DNA of 64,000 nt from Pseudomonas asgharzadehiana (GTDB lineage: Bacteria; Pseudomonadota; Gammaproteobacteria; Pseudomonadales; Pseudomonadaceae): positions 5,022,001 through 5,086,000 of the forward strand of contig NZ_CP077079.1 in assembly GCF_019139815.1 (NCBI RefSeq), in the 5' to 3' direction. The translations under genes were made by a program, and so were the position numbers. The notes beneath the pieces are model-generated. The model was not told the DNA's origin. It did not search any database and was given only the letters and a program-made list of their open reading frames with translations. Within the stretch, counting starts at the first letter, position 1. Each line of letters starts with the position of its first letter. Shown one piece after another: positions 43,022 through 52,071 of this stretch.

Positions 43022-43954
43022 TCAACCACGGGGCAGGAACACATCGGCCAGCAGTTGATTGCGCGGCAACCCGGCCAGGAACAGGCGCTTGGAAAACGCC
43101 TCGACGCTGGCGGGGTGCCCGCAGAGTAAGGCCAGCGTTTGCCTTGAAACAAGCCGCAGTTGCGCCAATGCCTGGATCGACTCAGCCGCCGTCCACAGCT
43201 GCACCGTAAGGTTCGGATGCCCGGCGGCCAGCGCGGCCAAGGGTTCGGCCAGGTAATGGCCGCCAGCATCATGGGCCAGGTGAATCATACGGATGGGGCC
43301 CTGGTGATCCTGGCGCAACGCCTCGCGCAACACCCCCCACAACGGGCCCAGCCCGGTGCCGGACGCCAGCAGCCAGAGCGGCCGGGATTGCCAGTCGGGG
43401 TCGTATTGCAGCGCGCCGCCGCGTAGTTCGCCCAGGCGCAGGCGGTCGCCGATCTGCAGCAGCCGGGCCCTATCGCAGAATTCACCGGGTAGGCGGCAGT
43501 CGATATGAAACTCCAGAAACGCATCTTCCTGCGGCAGGCTCGCCAGGGAATACGGCCGCGCCAACTGCCCCGCCCACAGCACCAGATGTTGCCCGGCGCG
43601 GTAACGCAGGCCACGCTCCGGTTGCAGACGCAGGCGCAACACCGTCGCGCTCAGCCAATCGACCCCCACCACCTGGGCCGGCAAACCATCACGCAGCGGG
43701 TCAAACGCTTCGACCTGCACATCCGCCGTCACCCGGCACTGGCACGCCAGGCGCCAGCCATCCTGGCGTTGCGCCGGGCTCAGGGCGTCGGGTTGTTTGT
43801 CCTCGACCTCACCTCGGCAACGCACCAGGCAGGCATGGCAACTGCCTGCGCGGCAACTGTAGGGCACCGCCACGCCCGCCTGGTTCAAGGCGTCCAACAG
43901 GTTGCTGCCGGTGGATACCGACCAATGGCGTTCGCCGACGTACAGTTCAGGCAT
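43022..43954 (-). CDS. Ferredoxin-FAD/NAD(P) reductase fusion
   Basis: A 310-aa iron-sulfur flavoprotein. The N-terminal 2Fe-2S ferredoxin domain has the C-x4-C-x2-C cluster in PYSCRAGSCHACL (about residues 36-48) and a fourth Cys in LACQC. FAD-binding RPYSLAS and NAD-binding GTGLGPLWG segments follow. The layout fits CDP-6-deoxyglucoseen-reductase-like or oxygenase reductases. It may pass electrons to a partner outside this window. ATG 43954 gives the family start; 44032 is an extension. Confidence 0.88.
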   Translation of the reverse strand: MPELYVGERHWSVSTGSNLLDALNQAGVAVPYSCRAGSCHACLVRCRGEVEDKQPDALSPAQRQDGWRLACQCRVTADVQVEAFDPLRDGLPAQVVGVDWLSATVLRLRLQPERGLRYRAGQHLVLWAGQLARPYSLASLPQEDAFLEFHIDCRLPGEFCDRARLLQIGDRLRLGELRGGALQYDPDWQSRPLWLLASGTGLGPLWGVLREALRQDHQGPIRMIHLAHDAGGHYLAEPLAALAAGHPNLTVQLWTAAESIQALAQLRLVSRQTLALLCGHPASVEAFSKRLFLAGLPRNQLLADVFLPRG

Positions 43955-44169
43955 GGAAACTCTCGAATCAAAAAGGCCCGCACAGGGAATCATGCCCGGC
44001 AGAGTTTGACCATAGTCGGGTGTATCGGCCACCGCGCCGGGTTATACTGCCGCGCCTTTTTAGCGTCGCGCCTGCACCACTTGGCGTGCCTTGGAAAGGT
44101 GGCTCCAGCCGACCGATGCAACACTGAAGCCACCTTTATTGAATGTTCCCTTATAGAGGAGCGCGACTC

Positions 44170-45693
44170 ATGACCGTGATCAAGCAAGACGACCTGATTC
44201 AGAGCGTTGCCGACGCCCTGCAATTCATTTCCTACTACCACCCCGTGGACTTCATCCAGGCGATGCACGAGGCCTACCTGCGCGAAGAATCGCCGGCAGC
44301 CCGTGACTCCATGGCCCAGATCCTGATCAACTCGCGCATGTGCGCCACCGGCCATCGCCCGATCTGCCAGGACACCGGTATCGTCACCGTGTTCGTGCGC
44401 GTGGGCATGGACGTGCGTTGGGATGGCGCCACCATGGGCCTGGACGACATGATCAACGAAGGCGTGCGTCGCGCCTACAACCTGCCGGAGAACGTACTGC
44501 GGGCATCCATCCTCGCCGACCCGGCCGGGGCGCGTAAAAACACCAAGGACAACACCCCGGCGGTGATCCACTACTCCATCGTCCCGGGTAACACCGTGGA
44601 AGTGGACGTGGCCGCCAAGGGCGGTGGTTCCGAGAATAAATCGAAGATGGCCATGCTCAACCCGTCCGACTCGATCGTCGACTGGGTGCTCAAGACCGTT
44701 CCGACCATGGGCGCCGGCTGGTGCCCACCGGGCATGCTCGGCATCGGCATCGGCGGCACCGCCGAGAAGGCCGCGGTGATGGCCAAGGAAGTGTTGATGG
44801 AATCCATCGACATCCACGAGCTGATCAAGCGCGGCCCGTCCAACCGTATCGAAGAGATGCGCCTGGAGCTGTTCGAGAAGGTCAACCAACTGGGCATCGG
44901 CGCCCAGGGCCTGGGTGGCCTGACCACCGTGCTCGACGTGAAGATCATGGATTACCCGACCCACGCCGCCTCGTTGCCGGTGTGCATGATCCCCAACTGC
45001 GCCGCCACCCGTCACGCACACTTCGTGCTCGACGGTTCGGGCCCTGCGTCGCTGGAGGCGCCACCGCTGGACGCCTACCCGGAAATCGTCTGGGAAGCCG
45101 GCCCGTCGGCTCGTCGCGTAAACCTCGACACCCTGACCCCAGAAGACGTGCAAAGCTGGAAGCCGGGCGAAACCGTGCTGCTCAACGGCAAGATGCTCAC
45201 CGGTCGCGATGCGGCGCACAAGCGTATGGTCGAGATGCTGAATAAGGGCGAAAGCCTGCCGGTGGACCTCAAAGGCCGCTTCATCTATTACGTCGGCCCG
45301 GTTGACCCGGTACGCGAAGAAGTGGTTGGCCCGGCGGGCCCGACCACCGCGACGCGGATGGACAAGTTCACCCGCCAGATCCTCGAGCAGACCGGCCTGT
45401 TGGGCATGATCGGCAAGTCCGAACGCGGCCCGACCGCCATCGAAGCGATCAAGGACAACAAGGCGGTGTACCTGATGGCCGTGGGCGGCGCCGCTTACCT
45501 GGTGGCGCAAGCCATCAAGAAGTCGCGCGTTGTCGCCTTCGCCGAACTGGGTATGGAAGCGATCTACGAGTTCGACGTCAAAGACATGCCGGTCACCGTC
45601 GCGGTAGACAGCAAGGGTGAGTCCGTGCACATCACCGGTCCTGCCATCTGGCAGAAAAAGATCAGTGAGAGCCTGGCGGTAGAGGTGCAGTAA
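44170..45693 (+). CDS. Class I fumarate hydratase
   Basis: A 507-aa iron-sulfur fumarase (FumA/FumB type) of the TCA cycle converting fumarate and malate. The cluster-binding Cys in RPICQDTGIV and in the PNCAATRH segment are visible. These enzymes are oxygen-labile; pseudomonads also have class II fumarases. ATG 44170 follows AGAGGAG at good spacing; 44143 is rejected. Confidence 0.95.
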   Translation: MTVIKQDDLIQSVADALQFISYYHPVDFIQAMHEAYLREESPAARDSMAQILINSRMCATGHRPICQDTGIVTVFVRVGMDVRWDGATMGLDDMINEGVRRAYNLPENVLRASILADPAGARKNTKDNTPAVIHYSIVPGNTVEVDVAAKGGGSENKSKMAMLNPSDSIVDWVLKTVPTMGAGWCPPGMLGIGIGGTAEKAAVMAKEVLMESIDIHELIKRGPSNRIEEMRLELFEKVNQLGIGAQGLGGLTTVLDVKIMDYPTHAASLPVCMIPNCAATRHAHFVLDGSGPASLEAPPLDAYPEIVWEAGPSARRVNLDTLTPEDVQSWKPGETVLLNGKMLTGRDAAHKRMVEMLNKGESLPVDLKGRFIYYVGPVDPVREEVVGPAGPTTATRMDKFTRQILEQTGLLGMIGKSERGPTAIEAIKDNKAVYLMAVGGAAYLVAQAIKKSRVVAFAELGMEAIYEFDVKDMPVTVAVDSKGESVHITGPAIWQKKISESLAVEVQ

Positions 45694-45714
45694 GCACTTT
45701 AACTGGCCCATAAA

Positions 45715-45749
45715 GGCGACCGAGGCGATAAGCCCGGTCGCCTTTTTTT
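45715..45749 (+). terminator. Intrinsic terminator after fumarase
   Basis: An 8-bp stem GGCGACCG / CGGTCGCC with a 12-nt loop and a T7 tail, 21 bp past the fumarase stop. Confidence 0.9.
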
Positions 45750-45824
45750 ATGAGGGCGCGCCACCACAAGATCCGGGCAACGCGTGATATTGTGCTCACC
45801 CTTATTGCAGCTGTTCATCTTCGT

Positions 45825-47591
45825 ATGATCGCGATTCCTCGCCCCCTGCGCCTGACCTTTTATTCCCTGTTGATCATCGCCGGTGCGGTGCTGGCCGCGG
45901 CATTGGCCACGCGCCATGCCGAACGTCAGGCCCTGATCGACGATGCCGCCCGCGCCAACCAGCAATTGGCGCTGTACGCCAACTCCCTGCACACCCTGAT
46001 CGAACGCTATCGCGCGCTGCCCGCCGTGCTGGCGCTGGACTCGGAAATGATCAGCGCGCTCAAAGGCCCGATGGATGCCGCCACACAAGACACGCTCAAC
46101 CGCAAGCTCGAACGCATCAACGGCGCTGCGCAATCCTCCACCCTGGAGCTGATGGACCGCACCGGCCTGGCCGTAGCCGCCAGCAACTGGGCATTGCCGA
46201 GTAGTTATGTGGGGCATAACTATGCGTTTCGCCCGTATTTCAGCCAGACCAGAAGCCAGGGTACCGGGCGTTTCTATGCGGTGGGGGTGACCACGGGGAT
46301 TCCGGGATACTTCCTCTCCAGCGCGGTGCTCGATGAACAGGAGCAGTTTCTCGGCGCCATGGTGGTCAAGCTGGAATTCCCGGAGCTTGAGCGCGAATGG
46401 GCCCAGGGCAATGACCTGCTGCTGGTGAGTGATGCGCGTGGCATCGTATTTATCGCCAACCAGCCGGGCTGGCGCTATCGCAACCTGCGCCCGTTGTCGG
46501 ACAGCGACCTGGCCGAACTCAAGGCCACCCGCCAATACGACAAGAAACACCTGCAACCGCTGGACACCAGCACCCTGCAACGCTTTGACGAAAACAGCCA
46601 CCTGATGCGCGTCAACGGCCCCGACGGCAGCGCCAATTACATCTGGGAATCCCTGCCGCTGAAGGCCGAAGGCTGGACCCTGCACCTGTTGCGCAAACCG
46701 CAGTTCCCGTTTGAAGACCAACGCAACGCTGGCCTGGCCGCCGCCGGTTCCTGGCTGGCGCTGGTGTTCCTGGCGCTGTTCCTGAGCCAACGCTGGCGCC
46801 TGGCCCGCTTGCGCCAACGCAGCCGCGAAGAGCTGGAACAACTGGTGGAAGAACGCACCCAGGCCCTGCGCACCGCCCAAGAGGGTTTGGTGCAATCGGC
46901 CAAGCTGGCCGCGCTGGGGCAGATGTCTGCCGCCCTCGCCCACGAAATCAACCAACCTCTGACCGCCCAGCGCATGCAGTTGGCGACCCTGCGCCTGCTG
47001 CTGGATCACGGTCGCGTGGACGACGCCTACAAGGCGCTTACGCCCCTGGACGACATGCTCACGCGCATGGCCGCGCTCACCGGCCACCTCAAGACCTTTG
47101 CGCGCAAGAGCCCCAGCGGCCTGCGCGAGCGCCTGGACCTGGCCACGGTCGTCGACCAGTCCCTGCACTTGCTCGATGCACGCCTGCGTGATGAAGGCAT
47201 CGGCGTCGTGCTGGACCTGACCCGCCCGGCCTGGGTACGCGGCGACGCGATACGCCTGGAACAAGTGCTGATCAACCTGCTGCGCAACGCCCTCGACGCC
47301 ATGGTGGACAAGCCGCGCAAACGCCTGGAAATCCGTGTGCATGCCGACCAGCAGCTTTGGGTTTTGAGCGTCAGCGACAGCGGCGGCGGCATTGCCGAAG
47401 AACACTTGAGCAATGTGTTCGACCCCTTTTTCACCACCAAGCCGGTGGGCGACGGCCTCGGCTTGGGGCTGGCGGTGTCCTACGCTATCGTGCATGAATT
47501 GGGCGGCCGCCTGATCGCCGGTAACCGCGGCGACGGCGCGGTGTTCACCCTGACCCTGCCCATCGCGCTGGAGACGCCGGACCTATGTTAA
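45825..47591 (+). CDS. MifS/DctB-type sensor histidine kinase
   Basis: A 588-aa sensor kinase. TM1 at about 10-30 and TM2 at about 302-321 enclose a large periplasmic dCache-like sensor (RPYFSQTRSQGTGRFYAVGVTTG, GYFLSSAV). A coiled-coil linker, HisKA with His373 (LAHEINQPL) and an HATPase domain (SGGGI, GDGLGLGLAVS) follow. No HAMP. DctB-type sensors bind C4- or C5-dicarboxylates. The downstream transporter suggests alpha-ketoglutarate, as for P. aeruginosa MifS. It overlaps the regulator gene by 7 bp. ATG 45825 gives a usual N-terminus; the frame opens at 45750. Confidence 0.88.
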   Translation: MIAIPRPLRLTFYSLLIIAGAVLAAALATRHAERQALIDDAARANQQLALYANSLHTLIERYRALPAVLALDSEMISALKGPMDAATQDTLNRKLERINGAAQSSTLELMDRTGLAVAASNWALPSSYVGHNYAFRPYFSQTRSQGTGRFYAVGVTTGIPGYFLSSAVLDEQEQFLGAMVVKLEFPELEREWAQGNDLLLVSDARGIVFIANQPGWRYRNLRPLSDSDLAELKATRQYDKKHLQPLDTSTLQRFDENSHLMRVNGPDGSANYIWESLPLKAEGWTLHLLRKPQFPFEDQRNAGLAAAGSWLALVFLALFLSQRWRLARLRQRSREELEQLVEERTQALRTAQEGLVQSAKLAALGQMSAALAHEINQPLTAQRMQLATLRLLLDHGRVDDAYKALTPLDDMLTRMAALTGHLKTFARKSPSGLRERLDLATVVDQSLHLLDARLRDEGIGVVLDLTRPAWVRGDAIRLEQVLINLLRNALDAMVDKPRKRLEIRVHADQQLWVLSVSDSGGGIAEEHLSNVFDPFFTTKPVGDGLGLGLAVSYAIVHELGGRLIAGNRGDGAVFTLTLPIALETPDLC

Positions 47592-48919
47592 ATGCGGTGA
47601 TTGTGGTCGATGACGAAACCAGCATTCGCACGGCCGTGGAACAGTGGTTGAGCCTGTCGGGGTTTGAGGTGCAACTGTTCAGCCGTGCCCAAGAATGCCT
47701 GGCGCAATTGCCCAGGGACTTTGCCGGGGTCATTTTGAGCGACGTGCGCATGCCCGGGCTCAGCGGCCTGGAGCTGCTCGCCGAGGTGCAACGCCGCGAC
47801 GCCGACTTGCCGGTGATCCTGCTCACCGGCCATGGCGATGTGCCGATGGCCGTCGAGGCGATGCGCGACGGCGCCTACGACTTTCTGGAAAAACCCTTCA
47901 GCCCCGATACCCTGCTCAACAGTCTGCGCCGCGCCCTGGATAAACGTGGGCTGATCCTGGAGAACCGTCGCCTGCATCAGCAGGCCGATCACCGCGCGCA
48001 ACTCGAATCCAGCCTGCTTGGCGTGTCCCGTGGCTTGCAGAACCTGCGCCGCCAGGTGCTCGATTTGGCGAGCTTGCCGGTCAACGTGCTGATCCGAGGC
48101 GAAACCGGCAGCGGCAAAGAACGGGTCGCCCGTTGCCTGCACGACTGTGGGCCGCGGGCGAAAAAACCGTTCGTGGCGCTCAACTGTGCGGCGATCCCCG
48201 AGCAACTGTTCGAGGCCGAACTGTTCGGCCACGAAAGCGGCGCGTTTACCGGCGCCCAGGGCAAACGCATCGGCAAGCTGGAATACGCCCACGGCGGCAC
48301 GTTGTTCCTGGATGAAATCGAAAGCATGCCCCTGGCCCAGCAGGTGAAATTGCTGCGGGTGTTGCAGGAGCAGAAGCTGGAGCGATTGGGGTCCAACCAG
48401 AGCATCCACGTAGACTTGCGCATCATCGCCGCCACCAAGCCGGACCTTTTGGAAGAGGCCCGCGCCGGACGCTTCCGTGAAGACTTGGCATATCGTCTCA
48501 ACGTGGCCCAGTTGCGCCTGCCACCGCTGCGCGAGCGCCGTGAAGACATCCCGCTGTTGTATGAACACTTCGCCCATGACGCCGCAGAGCGCTTGGGCCG
48601 CACTGCCCAGCCCTTGAGCGGTGCGGCGCTGGGGCGCCTGCTCAGTCACGACTGGCCAGGCAATGTGCGTGAACTGGCCAACGTCGCCGAGCGCCAGGTG
48701 CTGGGCCTCGGCGAGTCCGAACCGGAAGGCATCGAAGCCGGGCAATCCCTCGCCGCGCAGCAGGAAGCCTTTGAGGCCCATTGCCTGAAAGCCGCACTGA
48801 CCCGGCATAAAGGCGATATCAAAGAGGTGTTGGCGGAGCTGCAACTGCCCCGCCGAACCTTCAATGAAAAGATGCAGCGCCATGGCCTTGCACGGGACAT
48901 GTTTCTCAAGGATCAATGA
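47585..48919 (+). CDS. MifR/DctD-type sigma-54 response regulator
   Basis: A 444-aa NtrC-family activator. Receiver with Asp53 (ILSDVRMPG), AAA+ domain with Walker A GETGSGKE (172-179), the sigma-54 contacting GAFTGA at 219-224, and Walker B TLFLDE (239-244); a Fis-type helix-turn-helix (GDIKEVLAELQLPRRTFNEKM) ends it. Partner of the preceding kinase. Its likely target is the transporter gene downstream, which has a sigma-54 promoter. Confidence 0.93.
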   Translation: MLNAVIVVDDETSIRTAVEQWLSLSGFEVQLFSRAQECLAQLPRDFAGVILSDVRMPGLSGLELLAEVQRRDADLPVILLTGHGDVPMAVEAMRDGAYDFLEKPFSPDTLLNSLRRALDKRGLILENRRLHQQADHRAQLESSLLGVSRGLQNLRRQVLDLASLPVNVLIRGETGSGKERVARCLHDCGPRAKKPFVALNCAAIPEQLFEAELFGHESGAFTGAQGKRIGKLEYAHGGTLFLDEIESMPLAQQVKLLRVLQEQKLERLGSNQSIHVDLRIIAATKPDLLEEARAGRFREDLAYRLNVAQLRLPPLRERREDIPLLYEHFAHDAAERLGRTAQPLSGAALGRLLSHDWPGNVRELANVAERQVLGLGESEPEGIEAGQSLAAQQEAFEAHCLKAALTRHKGDIKEVLAELQLPRRTFNEKMQRHGLARDMFLKDQ

Positions 48920-48965
48920 GCGGATTTCCGCTCACCGCTGCAAAACCATCAGCAACATTCCGCTC
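48918..48965. promoter_or_regulatory. Candidate upstream activator sites of the MifR-like regulator
   Basis: A palindrome GAGCGGA-TT-TCCGCTC (48918-48933) overlaps the regulator's stop codon. A further half-site ATTCCGCTC lies at 48957-48965. They stand about 45-90 bp upstream of the sigma-54 promoter, a usual distance for an NtrC-family enhancer. Inferred, not demonstrated. Confidence 0.55.
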
Positions 48966-49007
48966 AAAAAAAACCGCAACCCCCTCTAGACCGGGCCTTC
49001 ATCCACC

Positions 49008-49023
49008 TGGCACAGCTCCTGCT
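49008..49023 (+). promoter_or_regulatory. Sigma-54 promoter of the dicarboxylate transporter
   Basis: TGGCAC-N5-CTGCT (GG at 49009-49010, GC at 49021-49022, exactly ten bases between) matches the sigma-54 consensus TGGCAC-N5-TTGCT in all but one base. It lies 63 bp before the transporter ATG, behind the gene for a GAFTGA-containing activator. Confidence 0.8.
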
Positions 49024-49085
49024 ATAGCCCCAGCCAGGCAGCGTTCGCGCCGCTCCATAAAAACAACTAGATGAAGGATCCTTCA

Positions 49086-50405
49086 ATGGATAACTCCAAC
49101 TCCCTGCCTCTGGGCTCGGTGGCTGCGCCTGCGCAGGAACGCACCACCACCAGTCGCATCAAATCGATCTTCAGCGGTTCGGTCGGCAACATGGTCGAGT
49201 GGTACGACTGGTACGTCTACGCCGCCTTTTCGCTGTACTTCGCCAAAGCCTTCTTTCCAGCCGGCTCCTCCACCGCTCAGTTGATGAACACCGCCGCGAT
49301 CTTCGCCGTCGGCTTCCTGATGCGCCCCATCGGCGGCTGGTTGATGGGCATGTACGCCGACTACAAGGGGCGCAAGGCTGCGCTGATGGCCTCGGTGCTG
49401 CTGATGTGCTTCGGCTCGCTGTTGATCGCGCTGAGCCCTGGCTACGAAACCATCGGTATCGGGGCTCCGATCCTGCTGGTGTTCGCCCGTTTGCTGCAAG
49501 GCTTGTCGGTAGGGGGCGAATACGGCACTTCCGCCACCTACCTCAGCGAAATGGCGACACGGGAACGTCGCGGATTCTTCTCCAGCTTCCAATATGTGAC
49601 CTTGATTTCCGGTCAGCTCATTGCCCTGGCAGTGCTGATCGTGCTGCAACAGGTGCTCACCACCGAACAACTCTATGCCTGGGGCTGGCGCATCCCGTTC
49701 GCCATCGGCGCCCTGTGCGCAGTGGTCGCGCTGTACCTGCGTCGTGGCATGGAAGAAACCGAGTCGTTCAGCAAAAAAGAAAAAGCCAAGGAAAGCGCAA
49801 TGCGCACCTTGATGCGCCACCCCAAGGAACTGATGACCGTGGTCGGCCTGACCATGGGCGGCACCCTGGCGTTCTACACCTACACCACCTACATGCAGAA
49901 ATACCTGGTGAATACCGTCGGCATGAGCATCTCCGACTCCACCACCATCTCGGCGGCCACGTTGTTTCTGTTCATGTGCCTGCAGCCGATCGTCGGTGGG
50001 CTATCGGATAAAGTCGGTCGTCGGCCGATCCTGATCGCCTTCGGCATCCTCGGCACCCTGTTCACCGTACCGATCCTCACCACCCTGCACACCATCCAGA
50101 CCTGGTGGGGCGCGTTCTTCCTGATCATGGCGGCGCTGATTATCGTCAGCGGCTACACCTCGATCAACGCCGTGGTGAAGGCCGAGTTATTCCCGACCGA
50201 AATCCGCGCCCTGGGCGTCGGCCTGCCCTATGCACTGACCGTGTCGATCTTCGGCGGTACCGCTGAATACATCGCACTGTGGTTCAAGAGCATCGGCATG
50301 GAAACCGGTTACTACTGGTACGTGACCGCCTGTATTGCGGTGTCGTTGTTGGTCTACGTGACCATGAAGGACACCCGCAAGCACTCGCGGATTACCACGG
50401 ACTAA
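49086..50405 (+). CDS. KgtP-like MFS dicarboxylate transporter
   Basis: A 439-aa major facilitator with about 12 transmembrane helices. NMVEWYDWYVYAAFSLYFAKAFFP near the N-terminus, GGWLMGMYADYKGRKAA (loop 2-3) and GEYGTSATYLSEMA are hallmarks of the metabolite:H+ symporter group including KgtP (alpha-ketoglutarate), ShiA and ProP. Alpha-ketoglutarate is the likely substrate given the MifSR-like pair upstream. ATG 49086 has AAGGA 7 bases before it; 49071 is an extension. Confidence 0.88.
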   Translation: MDNSNSLPLGSVAAPAQERTTTSRIKSIFSGSVGNMVEWYDWYVYAAFSLYFAKAFFPAGSSTAQLMNTAAIFAVGFLMRPIGGWLMGMYADYKGRKAALMASVLLMCFGSLLIALSPGYETIGIGAPILLVFARLLQGLSVGGEYGTSATYLSEMATRERRGFFSSFQYVTLISGQLIALAVLIVLQQVLTTEQLYAWGWRIPFAIGALCAVVALYLRRGMEETESFSKKEKAKESAMRTLMRHPKELMTVVGLTMGGTLAFYTYTTYMQKYLVNTVGMSISDSTTISAATLFLFMCLQPIVGGLSDKVGRRPILIAFGILGTLFTVPILTTLHTIQTWWGAFFLIMAALIIVSGYTSINAVVKAELFPTEIRALGVGLPYALTVSIFGGTAEYIALWFKSIGMETGYYWYVTACIAVSLLVYVTMKDTRKHSRITTD

Positions 50406-50424
50406 AAGCCTGACCCGCTAAACC

Positions 50425-50452
50425 TGTGGGAGGGGGCTTGCTCCCTCCCACA
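50425..50452. repeat. Single palindromic REP copy
   Basis: TGTGGGAGGG and its exact reverse complement CCCTCCCACA flank GGCTTGCT, giving a 10-bp stem. It lies between the convergent transporter and DUF347 genes, where it can act as a transcription stop or mRNA end. Confidence 0.8.
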
Positions 50453-50475
50453 TCGGTTTTATGTCGCTTGGTGAA

Positions 50476-51231
50476 TCAGGACACCTCTGCCACTGGTGGT
50501 CGCCCATACCGTCGCTGTGCATACGCCGCGCCGACAATCATCACCACCAGGATTGCAGCCAACACGGCCGATGAACCAATGGTGCCGAAATCCAACCCGC
50601 CCTTTTCATGGGGCTTGGTCAGGAAGTCGCCCAGGGTCGCACCGAAAGGCCGGGTCAGCACAAACGCCACCCAGAACAACAGCACCGCCGAGATTTGGGT
50701 GAAGTACTTGAGCGCCACTACCGCAGCGATGGTCGAGCCGATCAACAAGGCGCCGCCGGCAAAGCCCAGCCCCGAATCATCCGCCAGGAAGTCACCCAAT
50801 GCGGTGCCCAGGGTGTTGGAAAACAGGATCGCCATCCAATAGAACAACTCGCCCCGCAAGGTCTGCACCTTGTTCACGTTCAGCGAATCACCACTGAGGT
50901 GCCACAGCGCAAAGATGATCATCAGGATCACGATCAGGATCATTGAACCGGTGGCGTAGCCCAGGCCCAGGGTTCGGTCCATAAAGTCCGACATCGTCGT
51001 GCCAGCGGTGCTGGTGGACAAAATCACAATCCAGTACAGCATGGGGTTATAGGTTTTCGACCAGAGTTGTGTCACCAGGGTGACCAGGAACACGCTGATC
51101 AGGATCATCGAACTGAGTGCGTAGCCAACATTCAAGGTCATCGACAACAAGTCCCCGGCGGTTTCGCCCAGGGTGGTTGCGCAGATTTTCATGACCCAGA
51201 ACGCCAGGGTGATCTGAGGAAGTTTATTCAT
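50476..51231 (-). CDS. DUF347 repeat membrane protein
   Basis: A 251-aa integral membrane protein with four internal repeats of the DUF347 type (COG4705): cores GETAGDLLS (about 22-30), GTTMSDFMD (77-85), GTALGDFLA (142-150) and GATLGDFLT (197-205). Each is followed by a Gly-rich turn and a helix. About eight transmembrane helices are expected. The repeated acidic Gly-Asp motif near helix starts looks like a transport or metal site, but no function is established. Reading starts at ATG 51231, not the longer frame at 51372. Confidence 0.85.
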   Translation of the reverse strand: MNKLPQITLAFWVMKICATTLGETAGDLLSMTLNVGYALSSMILISVFLVTLVTQLWSKTYNPMLYWIVILSTSTAGTTMSDFMDRTLGLGYATGSMILIVILMIIFALWHLSGDSLNVNKVQTLRGELFYWMAILFSNTLGTALGDFLADDSGLGFAGGALLIGSTIAAVVALKYFTQISAVLLFWVAFVLTRPFGATLGDFLTKPHEKGGLDFGTIGSSAVLAAILVVMIVGAAYAQRRYGRPPVAEVS

Positions 51232-51422
51232 AGGGGTAAAGGCTCCGAAGCTCAGTCTTTCAATGGCCGACTTATGGAGTGTCGACCTTGGCCGCAGACT
51301 GAACGGGACGCTGTGAAAAATAGGTGGGCAATCAATGAAAATTCCATGGGGCCAATGGAAATTCGCGCCCATGGGTTGCAGTATGGTCGCCTCCCAGAAC
51401 CCCGCAGCAGGAACCCCGGCCC

Positions 51423-52055
51423 ATGTCCGACGATATCCACTTCTACGAACCCGCCAACGGCCACCGCCTGCCTCATGATCCGTTCAATGCCATCGTCGGC
51501 CCACGGCCGATCGGCTGGATTTCGTCACACGACCGTGAAGGCCACCTGAACCTGGCGCCCTACAGTTTTTTCAATGCGTTCAATTACATTCCGCCGATCA
51601 TTGGGTTTTCCAGTGTCGGGCGCAAAGACAGCCTGAACAACATCGAACAGACCGGCGAATTCGTGTGGAACCTGGCCACGCGCCCGCTGGCCGAGCAGAT
51701 GAACCAGAGCTGCGCGGCGGTCTCGCCGCAGGTGGATGAATTCGAGTTGTCCGGCCTGACGCCGGTGGCTTCGAAAATCGTTGGCGTACCGCGCGTGGGT
51801 GAGAGCCCGGTGTCGTTCGAGTGCAAGGTGACGCAGATCATCCAGTTGCAACGCGCCGACAAGGAGCTGGTGCCAAGCTGGCTGGTACTGGGCGAGGTAG
51901 TCGCGGTGCACATCGCCAAGTGGCTGCTCAAGGACGGCATCTATGACACCGCTGCCGCCGAACCGATTCTACGCGGCGGCGGCCCGGCGGATTACTTCCA
52001 GCTGGGGCCCGAAGCGTTGTTCAAGATGTACCGGCCTGGCGCTGCAAAACCCTGA
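51423..52055 (+). CDS. Flavin reductase family protein
   Basis: A 210-aa FMN-binding split-barrel protein. NAIVGPRPIGWISSHDREGHLNLAPYSFFNAFNYIPPIIGFS is the family signature. Members reduce FMN or act as flavoredoxin-like electron carriers. Substrate unknown. It is divergent from the DUF347 gene, and followed by a REP doublet. Confidence 0.9.
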   Translation: MSDDIHFYEPANGHRLPHDPFNAIVGPRPIGWISSHDREGHLNLAPYSFFNAFNYIPPIIGFSSVGRKDSLNNIEQTGEFVWNLATRPLAEQMNQSCAAVSPQVDEFELSGLTPVASKIVGVPRVGESPVSFECKVTQIIQLQRADKELVPSWLVLGEVVAVHIAKWLLKDGIYDTAAAEPILRGGGPADYFQLGPEALFKMYRPGAAKP

Positions 52056-52071
52056 GTGGAATGCAACCCAT

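Noticed and set aside
44006..44048. TTGACC and TATACT upstream of fumarase as a sigma-70 promoter
   Set aside because: The spacer is 31 bp, far from 16-18; TATACT may be a -10 but no matching -35 is present.
45699..47495. A 598-codon open frame antisense to the MifS-like kinase, and a 573-codon frame (43990-45711) antisense to fumarase
   Set aside because: Both have Gln/His/Val-rich composition typical of reverse-strand shadows, and the plus-strand genes have clear domains.
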